A stretch of DNA of 51,000 nucleotides, taken from Algoriphagus sp. Its GTDB lineage: Bacteria > Bacteroidota > Bacteroidia > Cytophagales > Cyclobacteriaceae. The stretch lies in the NCBI RefSeq assembly GCF_029254265.1, contig NZ_JAQWXX010000043.1:1-51000 (forward strand). Reading direction: 5' to 3'. This document shows, in pieces, positions 44,775 through 51,000 of this stretch. A model generated the notes under the pieces. That model was not told where the DNA came from and ran no database searches. It was given only the letters and a program-made list of their open reading frames with translations. A program made the translations under genes and the position numbers. The number at the start of each line of letters is the position of its first letter. Within the stretch, counting starts at the first letter, position 1.

Positions 44775-46190
44775 TTACTCGTTCAAGCCATATTTATCCA
44801 TTTTACTGTAAAGCGTTTTTCGGTCCATTTTTAGGATTCGGGCAGTTTTTGATTTATTGAATTTTGTATCCATCAACACTTTTTGAATCAGATTTTTTTC
44901 TTGCTCTTCCCATTGACTCTTATAGTCGGTTGGTGAAGAAATAGAACTGTTGCTGGCTTTGCTGGGATCAGCAGTGTCATTGATCAAGTTTATTGAGGTA
45001 TTAATCTCTTGAATATCAATAGGTAAAGCTTCTTTTTCGACAAGGGGACCTGTGGTCAATAAAACTGCTCTTTTGATGATATTTCGAAGTTCTCTGAGAT
45101 TTCCAGGCCAATCGTACCCTAAGAAAAAATCCCATACATCATTTGAAAAACCTTTTACATTTTTTCCAAGGCGATTATTACTTTCAATCAGAAATTCGTT
45201 CGCAAATTCCTCCAAATCGGTCTTCCGGTCTCGTAATGGAATCGCTTTAAGAGTAAATTCATTGAGGCGGTGGTAAAGATCTTCCCTGAAATTCCCTGTT
45301 CCCGTCTGCTGAAAAAGGTTTTCATTGGTTGCGGCAATGATTCTCAAGTCAACTTCGATTTCTTTGTTTCCTCCGATCTTCCGGATTTTCCGTTCCTGAA
45401 TCGCACGAAGAAGCTGTACTTGTACCTCATAGTTTAAATTTCCTACTTCATCCAGAAAAATAGTCCCACCATTTGCACGTTCAAAGTGGCCTGTTTTATT
45501 ATCCAATGCACCAGTAAATGCTCCTTTAACATGTCCAAATAGTTCACTTCCAGCAAGCTCTTTTGGAAGTGCACCACAGTCAATTGCGATGAATGGACCA
45601 TTTTTTCTAGCAGAAAAATCATGAATTCGTTTAGAAATAAGCTCTTTACCTGTTCCTGTTTCTCCCAGAACCAATACGCTCAGATCGGTAGGAGCCACGA
45701 GTTGAATATGTTTTTCTAATTTCTCGGCTTCCATCGAAGTGCCTACCACGTAATTGTTTTTGAAAGTAGCCGGAGTAATAGATTGACTTTTTTGTGTAAC
45801 ACTTTCTTGAACACTTAAGGAAGAAGTTAGCTTTTCAGAGAGTGACTCCTTCACCGTTGCAAGAAGCTCGTCAGGGTTGATAGGTTTGGTGATGTATTCA
45901 AAAGCCCCAAGTTTCATTGCCTTGATCGCTATTCTTATATCAGAATAGTGAGTAATAAGTATGACATGGGTCTGAGGGAAATTACTTTTAGACCATTGTA
46001 AAAGTTCCATGCCTGTTCCATCCGGCAAGCGGAAGTCGGCAATGATCAAATCAAACTTAGCATTTGACAAAAGCTGCTGTGCCTCTTTGACTTTCGTCGT
46101 AGAATCCACAGAAAATCCATTTTTCTCTAAAAAGTTTTTAACAATTCGGGCGTATGTCAAATCATCCTCAACCAGTAATATCCTTTTCAT
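44775..46190 (-). CDS. NtrC-family sigma54 response regulator
   Basis: A 471-residue activator. The receiver has D52 in IADFRLPDG and a Lys in TKPIN. The AAA+ domain has [14 protein letters not shown] (sigma54 contact) and [11 protein letters not shown], and the C-terminus is a Fis-type helix-turn-helix ([20 protein letters not shown]). It therefore activates RpoN promoters when phosphorylated. It converges on the hybrid kinase and is followed upstream (46270-46593) by a small exported protein whose promoter at 46689-46705 has the -24/-12 form, the only one I found in the window. Confidence 0.94.
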   Translation of the reverse strand: MKRILLVEDDLTYARIVKNFLEKNGFSVDSTTKVKEAQQLLSNAKFDLIIADFRLPDGTGMELLQWSKSNFPQTHVILITHYSDIRIAIKAMKLGAFEYITKPINPDELLATVKESLSEKLTSSLSVQESVTQKSQSITPATFKNNYVVGTSMEAEKLEKHIQLVAPTDLSVLVLGETGTGKELISKRIHDFSARKNGPFIAIDCGALPKELAGSELFGHVKGAFTGALDNKTGHFERANGGTIFLDEVGNLNYEVQVQLLRAIQERKIRKIGGNKEIEVDLRIIAATNENLFQQTGTGNFREDLYHRLNEFTLKAIPLRDRKTDLEEFANEFLIESNNRLGKNVKGFSNDVWDFFLGYDWPGNLRELRNIIKRAVLLTTGPLVEKEALPIDIQEINTSINLINDTADPSKASNSSISSPTDYKSQWEEQEKNLIQKVLMDTKFNKSKTARILKMDRKTLYSKMDKYGLNE

Positions 46191-46216
46191 AAAATTTTGA
46201 TTTGCATAAACATAAC

Positions 46217-46244
46217 AAAAAAAGCACCAGACAAAATCTGGTGC
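46217..46244 (-). terminator. Terminator of the small exported protein gene
   Basis: On the minus strand: GCACCAGA, five-base loop, TCTGGTGC and seven T. It insulates the sigma54 regulator from the upstream gene, so the regulator must have its own promoter in the gap 46191-46216 or be read through. Confidence 0.9.
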
Positions 46245-46269
46245 CTTCTTATTTTAAGAAATGATGATC

Positions 46270-46593
46270 TTACGCTACGATCTCATTTCCAGCCTCGTCA
46301 TACTTTTTGGTCAGTTTTTCTTCTGTACCGTTGTCAAAAGTAACTGCAAAATGAGCTTTATCTTCTGGTAAAGAGATCTTCCAAGCTTCTGCTATCGGCA
46401 AAGAAGCAATAGTTTCATCTCCAGCGATTGAGGCCTTGACCGCATCCGGCAAAGTTTCAGGATCGATTTTTACTTTTTCTTGCTCTTGTTGAGCCTCAAT
46501 TCCAACAGGGGAAATTTGAGAAGTTAATTCAATCGGATTTGCCATTGCCGCACCGGCAAATAGCATTGTGGCAATAATGAGTGTCTTTTTCAT
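46270..46593 (-). CDS. Small exported protein, possibly PepSY-like
   Basis: A 107-residue protein with a signal peptide (about 1-18, ending AMA). The mature part is acidic (KIDPETLPDAVKASIAGDE then a strand pair ending KYDEAGNEI); this LPxAVKxxI and xYDxxGNE pattern is reminiscent of short PepSY-like domains, which often inhibit or modulate other exported proteins. The family call is weak. It is transcribed from a region with a sigma54 promoter at 46689-46705 and ends in its own terminator, so it is a single-gene unit. It is the best candidate target of the adjacent sigma54 activator. Confidence 0.78.
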   Translation of the reverse strand: MKKTLIIATMLFAGAAMANPIELTSQISPVGIEAQQEQEKVKIDPETLPDAVKASIAGDETIASLPIAEAWKISLPEDKAHFAVTFDNGTEEKLTKKYDEAGNEIVA

Positions 46594-46688
46594 GACTCTA
46601 GTTGGTTTAAGTTAAATTTACTTCTTTAAATAGTTGGATCCGGATCCTATTGTCATTGGATTTGTTCCGCCGACATGTACTACCTATG

Positions 46689-46705
46689 CGATACCTGTGC
46701 CAAGT
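46689..46705 (-). promoter_or_regulatory. Sigma54 (-24/-12) promoter
   Basis: On the minus strand the sequence is TTGGCAC, then five bases, then TCGCA. The GG and GC doublets are separated by exactly ten bases, as RpoN requires. The -24 half is perfect and the -12 half has one change (TTGCA to TCGCA). The start of transcription is expected near 46677, about 84 bases before the small exported protein gene. Confidence 0.65.
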
Positions 46706-46865
46706 GCCATGATTTGGATTTTGCGACCTTTTGCTCAAAAATCATGTGGTTAGGTTGTAGAATTAATCCGCATATCGTTCTTAATTTTTTTTAAAATCCT
46801 GTAAAAAATTGATTTATAAGACTCTTTTATGGGAATGATAAACCTGAAAGAATAGTAGAACTTTT

Positions 46866-46901
46866 TTTGACCAAATTTTCTTTTAAAATCAATTAACTTT
46901 G
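46866..46901 (+). promoter_or_regulatory. Promoter of the PurF-like gene
   Basis: TTTG (46866-46869) and TAACTTTG (46894-46901, an exact TAnnTTTG) with a 24-base spacer, slightly longer than usual. The start is expected about 24 bases before the ATG. Confidence 0.5.
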
Positions 46902-46931
46902 AATGACCAAACATAACTTTCTCCTGACTCC

Positions 46932-48815
46932 ATGAGTGACGCGATCAAACACGAGTGCGGCATCGCAATGATAAGGCTGCGAAAACCCGTTCAATATTAC
47001 ATTGACAAATATGGGACAGCAGCTTTTGCCTCAAATAGGCTTTATGTGCTAATGCAAAAACAAATCAATCGTGGACAGGATGGTGCTGGTGTAGCCAATA
47101 TCAAAATAGACACGAAACCTGGCACTCGGTATATCAGTCGATACCGCTCCATAGAACCATCTGCAGTCAATTTTATCTTTGACAAAATCAATAAGAAGTA
47201 CAAAAAGGCCAAAAAAATCGGAGGTCATGATGCCCTCACAGATGGAGAGTGGCTCAAAGAAAATATCGCATTTACAGGAGAAGTCTGGCTAGGACACCTT
47301 AGATATGGTACACATGGCGAAAACTCAATTGAAACTTGTCATCCCTTTCTAAAGCAGAATAATTGGAGAAGTAGAAACTTGGTCATGGCAGGTAACTTCA
47401 ACATGACCAACGTGGAGGAGCTGTTTGGGAAGTTGGTGGAACTTGGACAGCACCCTAAGGAAAAAACCGATACGGTTACGGTGATGGAGAAGATCGGACA
47501 CTTTTTGGATGAAGAGAATCAACGAATCTTCGATAAATACAAGCATAAATTTTCTAACGAGCAGATTACCCAAGTTATTGAAGATGAGTTGGATGTTGCT
47601 AGGATTTTAAGAAGATCCTGTCGTGATTTTGACGGTGGCTATGCGATGGCAGGTGTGATTGGAAATGGGTCTGCCTTTGTGGTAAGAGATCCTTCCGGGA
47701 TTCGTCCTGCTTACTATTATGCTGATGATGAGGTGATTGTTGTAGCTTCGGAGAAGCCAGCTATCAAATCTTCATTCAATATCAACTTCAAAGAAATCAA
47801 AGAAATCAAGCCAGGTCATGCGCTTGTTATAAATAAAGATGGCTCTTATTCCGAAGATGAAATCATGCCAGCTCGGGAAAAGAAATCTTGCAGTTTTGAG
47901 CGAATTTATTTTTCAAGGGGTACTGATCCAGATATTTATCAGGAGCGAAAGAATCTAGGTAAGGCCTTGATACCTCAGATTCTTAAAGCGATAGATTTTG
48001 ACTTGAAAAATACCGTTTTCTCATACATTCCCAATACCGCTGAAACTGCTTTTCTTGGGATGATTGAAGGTCTAGAGGATTACCTTTCAGCAAAAAGGAG
48101 AGAGATTTTTATAGATGGAAAACCTCATGTTGGTGATCTGGATGAGCTTTTGAATTTCAGACCAAGAGTAGAAAAATTGGTAAGTAAAGATGTAAAGCTT
48201 AGAACCTTCATCACAAACGACGATGACCGTGACACTATGGTCGCTAATGTCTACGACACTACTTACGAAGTGATCAAGCCTGGTATTGATACAGTTGTAG
48301 TAATTGATGACAGTATCGTAAGAGGAACAACTTTAGAGAAAAGCATTCTGACGACTTTGGATAAATTAAATCCAAAGCGAATTATTATAGTTTCCTCTGC
48401 TCCGCAAATTCGATATCCTGATTGTTATGGTATTGATATGTCTAAAATGAAGGAGTTTATAGCATTCCGTGCTGCTTTGGCTTTATTGAAAGAGCATAAT
48501 ATGGATCACATTTTAGATGAAGTGTATGATTCCTGCTTAAATTCTAATTTAGAAATGGAGAATTTTGTAAAAGGAGTCTATAGCAAATTCACTTATGAAG
48601 AAGTTTCTGAAAAGGTCGCTCAAATTGTAACCTCTGAGGATATTAAAGCGGAAGTTCAAGTGATTTTTCAAACTGTGGAAAATCTTCATAAATGTATCCC
48701 AGATCATACAGGTGATTGGTATTTCACAGGAAACTATCCTACAGAAGGAGGTACCGTGGTAGTAAATAAATCCTTTGTTAACTTCATGGAAGGGAAAACA
48801 ATCAGAGCCTATTAA
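46932..48815 (+). CDS. PurF-like glutamine amidotransferase-phosphoribosyltransferase, long form
   Basis: A 627-residue protein of the amidophosphoribosyltransferase family. The nucleophile Cys is C9 in HECGIAM, implying removal of a short propeptide; GQDGAGVA and the GHLRYGTHG/NSIETCHPF stretch are glutaminase features. The PRPP site is VVVIDDSIVRGTT at about 454-466. It is over 100 residues longer than standard PurF, with an insert after the glutaminase front, and belongs to a long paralogue seen in Bacteroidota. Whether it makes phosphoribosylamine or a different product is not known to me. It has its own promoter and no linked purine genes. Confidence 0.85.
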   Translation: MSDAIKHECGIAMIRLRKPVQYYIDKYGTAAFASNRLYVLMQKQINRGQDGAGVANIKIDTKPGTRYISRYRSIEPSAVNFIFDKINKKYKKAKKIGGHDALTDGEWLKENIAFTGEVWLGHLRYGTHGENSIETCHPFLKQNNWRSRNLVMAGNFNMTNVEELFGKLVELGQHPKEKTDTVTVMEKIGHFLDEENQRIFDKYKHKFSNEQITQVIEDELDVARILRRSCRDFDGGYAMAGVIGNGSAFVVRDPSGIRPAYYYADDEVIVVASEKPAIKSSFNINFKEIKEIKPGHALVINKDGSYSEDEIMPAREKKSCSFERIYFSRGTDPDIYQERKNLGKALIPQILKAIDFDLKNTVFSYIPNTAETAFLGMIEGLEDYLSAKRREIFIDGKPHVGDLDELLNFRPRVEKLVSKDVKLRTFITNDDDRDTMVANVYDTTYEVIKPGIDTVVVIDDSIVRGTTLEKSILTTLDKLNPKRIIIVSSAPQIRYPDCYGIDMSKMKEFIAFRAALALLKEHNMDHILDEVYDSCLNSNLEMENFVKGVYSKFTYEEVSEKVAQIVTSEDIKAEVQVIFQTVENLHKCIPDHTGDWYFTGNYPTEGGTVVVNKSFVNFMEGKTIRAY

Positions 48816-48937
48816 TACCAAGAATATTTTCAGGGGAAATGAACTCAGCTATTCGAGCTTTAAAATCATGTCCTCAACAATCTCTTTTCTGAGATTTCTA
48901 AAATCATATATCTCATATTCTAAATCCTAAATCAACC

Positions 48938-49990
48938 ATGTCTATCAACGTTTCGCTTCTTAAACAAATTTGTGAAATCGCCGGAGCTCCCGGTTTTGAA
49001 AAACGAGTTCGTGATTTTGTGATTGAGCAAGTGACTCCGCTTGTAGATGAGGTGAAAGTAGATAATCTGGGCAACGTAATCGCAATCAAGAAAGGGAAGA
49101 GAAATCCGGATGGGAAGCGAGTAATGGTTGCTGCTCATATGGATGAGATCGGATTTATAGTGACGCATATTGACGATAAGGGATTTGTAAGATTCCATAC
49201 ACTTGGTGGGTTTGATCCGAAGACTCTTACTGCACAGCGGGTGATCGTCCATGGTAAAACAGACTTGATAGGAGTGATGGGGAGCAAACCTATTCATGTG
49301 ATGACTACAGAGGAGCGAGCTGTTCTTCCAAAGACCACTGACTTTTTTATCGATTTGGGAATGCCCAAAGAAGAAGTTGAGAAATATATTACCATCGGAG
49401 ATCCGATCACTCGAGATCGAGAATTGATCGAAATGGGTGATTGTGTCAATTGTAAATCCATAGACAATCGGGTAGCTGTTTTTATCTTGATTGAGACGCT
49501 AAAGCAATTGAATAATCCTGCATACGATGTATATGCGACTTTCACAGTGCAGGAGGAAGTTGGACTTCGAGGTGCAAATGTGGCTGCTCATGGAATTAAT
49601 CCTGATTTTGGAATTGCCTTGGATACCACCATTGCTTTTGATGTACCAGGAGCACAGCCACATGAGAAAGTGACCGAACTGGGAAAAGGAACTGCCATCA
49701 AGATTATGGACGCGATGACGATTTGTGATTACCGAATGGTAGAATTTATGAAGCAGATGGCTACCAAAGGGAAAATCTCCTGGCAGCTTGAAATCTTAAC
49801 TGCGGGAGGTACAGATACAGCAGGAGTGCAGCGAATGGGAAAACAAGGAGCAATAGCTGGTGCAATCTCCATTCCGACAAGACATCTTCACCAAGTAATC
49901 GAAATGGCGCACAAGCAAGATATTGCCGATTCGATCGCTTTATTGAAAGCTTGCCTGGAGCAAGTTGATGGATACGACTGGAAGCATTGA
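48938..49990 (+). CDS. M42 family metallo-aminopeptidase
   Basis: A 350-residue zinc peptidase of the M42 family (glutamyl aminopeptidase/FrvX-type). Metal ligands and catalytic residues appear as AAHMDEIGF, DNRVAVF, TVQEEVGLRG (Glu base), ALDTT and GTDTAGVQ, with the closing His in RHLHQVIEM. Such enzymes form large dodecameric shells and trim peptides in the cytoplasm. No signal peptide is present. It is alone, 122 bases after the PurF-like gene. Confidence 0.93.
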   Translation: MSINVSLLKQICEIAGAPGFEKRVRDFVIEQVTPLVDEVKVDNLGNVIAIKKGKRNPDGKRVMVAAHMDEIGFIVTHIDDKGFVRFHTLGGFDPKTLTAQRVIVHGKTDLIGVMGSKPIHVMTTEERAVLPKTTDFFIDLGMPKEEVEKYITIGDPITRDRELIEMGDCVNCKSIDNRVAVFILIETLKQLNNPAYDVYATFTVQEEVGLRGANVAAHGINPDFGIALDTTIAFDVPGAQPHEKVTELGKGTAIKIMDAMTICDYRMVEFMKQMATKGKISWQLEILTAGGTDTAGVQRMGKQGAIAGAISIPTRHLHQVIEMAHKQDIADSIALLKACLEQVDGYDWKH

Positions 49991-50058
49991 TTTTCTAATT
50001 CGTTAGAATTAGCACCTTCGCTTAACTTTTTTCATATTGTTGTTAAATCCTCAACACT

Positions 50059-50874
50059 ATGAAAAAGACCTTTAGCCCTGTATTTCTTTTTTTATTGATA
50101 CTCATTTTTGCCGCTTCTTGCCAAAAGTCTGCAGTGCAAGAGGAACTCATTTTGGAAGAATCAAACCTGTCGGATTGGCAAGTGCTCTTCAATGGCAAAG
50201 ATCTAAGCGGTTGGATTCCAAAAATCCACCATCATCCTACAGGAGAGAATTATGCAAATACCTTTCGGGTAGTCGATGGGATATTAGCTGTGGACTATTC
50301 AGACTACGATGGCTTCAATGATCGGTATGGGCACTTGTTTTATGAAAAGCCATTTTCTTCTTTCCATCTGACTTGGGAATACCGGTTTACGGATCAGTGG
50401 CTTGAGGATGCCCAAAGCTATACGTACCGAAACAGTGGAGTGATGTTTCATTCACAATCGCCAGAAAGTATTTTGCTGGAGCAGGATTGGCCTATTTCAG
50501 TCGAGTATCAGATGCTGGCTGAAGAAAAAGAGGGAGTGGCCCGTCCTACGGGAAATATGTGCTCGCCGGGAACGGATGTTGTTTTCGAAGGAAAGATAGA
50601 TCCTCGACATTGTATTGAGTCTACCTCTCCAACTTTCAAATGGGACGAATGGGTAAAGGCTGATTTGATTGTCTACGGAGATTCTATTGTCCATCATTTA
50701 GTCAATGGTGATACCGTTCTGACTTATTCATTTCCACAAATTGGGGGTGGCGTAGCGAATCGATTTGATCCGGCAATTAAAGTGGATGGGCAGCGATTAA
50801 CTTCAGGATACATTGGGTTACAAAGTGAAGGTCAGGGAGTGCTTTTTAAAGAGATAAAAATTCGCAAATTGTAA
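50059..50874 (+). CDS. DUF1080 (3-keto-disaccharide hydrolase) lipoprotein
   Basis: A 271-residue lipoprotein: the signal peptide ends in FAASC with C21 lipidated. The mature part is a concanavalin-like DUF1080 domain: WQVLFNGKDLSGW near its start, TFRVVDGILAVDY, a YRNSGVMFHSQ strand and TSGYIGLQSEGQGVLFKEIKIRKL at the end. Family members hydrolyse or bind 3-keto sugars or related glycans in Bacteroidota. It has no linked sugar-utilisation genes. A TAACTTTT at 50023-50030 is a possible -7 element (one base off). Confidence 0.9.
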   Translation: MKKTFSPVFLFLLILIFAASCQKSAVQEELILEESNLSDWQVLFNGKDLSGWIPKIHHHPTGENYANTFRVVDGILAVDYSDYDGFNDRYGHLFYEKPFSSFHLTWEYRFTDQWLEDAQSYTYRNSGVMFHSQSPESILLEQDWPISVEYQMLAEEKEGVARPTGNMCSPGTDVVFEGKIDPRHCIESTSPTFKWDEWVKADLIVYGDSIVHHLVNGDTVLTYSFPQIGGGVANRFDPAIKVDGQRLTSGYIGLQSEGQGVLFKEIKIRKL

Positions 50875-50921
50875 TTACAATAGGGATAGTTCATTAAACT
50901 GTGTCTAGGTTTAAATTTATG

Positions 50922-50974
50922 TTTCAAAGGACTGGCAGAGGAGGCCGTAGGCCGACGAAGCCAGTCCTTTGAAA
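50922..50974. repeat. 15-bp perfect palindrome with inner hairpin
   Basis: TTTCAAAGGACTGGC (50922-50936) pairs with GCCAGTCCTTTGAAA (50960-50974). The 23-base interior contains GGCCGTAGGCC, a second small hairpin. Such a large G+C-rich structure in AT-rich DNA resembles a REP-type intergenic palindrome; a terminator for the DUF1080 gene is an alternative. No other copy was seen in the window. Confidence 0.7.
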
Positions 50975-51000
50975 ACTAGTTTTTCAGAGGTATTCTTTCT

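Larger units (their letters stand above)
46594..46931. other. Intergenic region with two divergent promoters
   Basis: This 338-base gap holds a sigma54 promoter (46689-46705, minus) for the small exported protein and a -7/-33 promoter (46866-46901, plus) for the PurF-like gene. Between them, 46729-46752 has two TTTTGC repeats and a TTTTG-CT-CAAAA palindrome that could bind an enhancer protein, which is speculative. Confidence 0.5.

Noticed and set aside
48932..49297. A 121-codon minus-strand frame at the start of the M42 gene
   Set aside because: The plus-strand peptidase is clear; this frame has no features of its own.
1..51000. CRISPR arrays, prophage or transposase genes
   Set aside because: No regularly spaced direct repeats, phage structural genes or transposase motifs were seen on either strand.

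Overview
The window looks like a chromosomal segment of a gliding-type Bacteroidota bacterium, most likely Cytophagales (Cyclobacteriaceae or a close relative such as Algoriphagus). Evidence: a fused ccoN-ccoO oxidase gene, an lpxC-fabZ fusion, a PorX-type receiver-PglZ regulator of type IX secretion, DUF4296 and DUF4924 proteins, 7TMR-DISM kinases, AT-rich DNA, and promoters of the Bacteroidota type (TTTG near -33, TAnnTTTG near -7) with little Shine-Dalgarno signal. The genus is inference; no rRNA is present.

Layout. 364-10877: microaerobic respiration. An UspA-like orphan gene is followed by ccoI-ccoS-ccoNO-ccoQ-ccoP-ccoG-ccoH and a TauE/UreH-like copper-type membrane protein, with hemN convergent at the end. 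Three similar CTGA-N6-TCA palindromes, each followed by GTTTT, precede the orphan gene, ccoI and hemN and suggest one Crp/Fnr-type regulon. 11046-14921: an AlkB-type membrane hydroxylase and a Bat-type DUF58/VWA locus that lacks an adjacent MoxR. 15028-17771: a DUF4296 lipoprotein and mutS2. 17816-23473 (minus): a lipoprotein, an orphan ABC ATPase, lpxA, lpxC/fabZ, lpxD and an HD phosphohydrolase. 23534-26732: porX, tsaE and an alanine-dehydrogenase-like gene with a changed catalytic residue.

26736-33584 is the least explained block: a lone receiver, then a tight four-gene operon of an E1/ThiF-nitroreductase fusion, a GNAT/acyl-homoserine-lactone-synthase-like protein, a 7TM sensor kinase and a receiver-kinase protein. 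It has the shape of a small-molecule maker with its own sensor. 33658-41508 is mostly housekeeping (ppa, AcpH-like, SF1 helicase, lepA, folD, tRNA-Leu), but a four-helix-bundle (S23/bIVP) gene sits between lepA and folD inside a 543-bp unit bounded by 34-bp imperfect terminal inverted repeats. 41569-46593: a DsrE-like exported protein, a hybrid histidine kinase convergent with an NtrC-type sigma54 activator, and a small exported protein that has a good sigma54 (-24/-12) promoter in front of it; these plausibly form one circuit. 46932-50874: a long PurF-like amidotransferase, an M42 aminopeptidase and a DUF1080 lipoprotein, then a long palindrome near the right edge.

No CRISPR array, transposase, prophage or rRNA operon was seen. 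Everything here was read by eye; family calls rest on motifs and remembered family features, not on searches.
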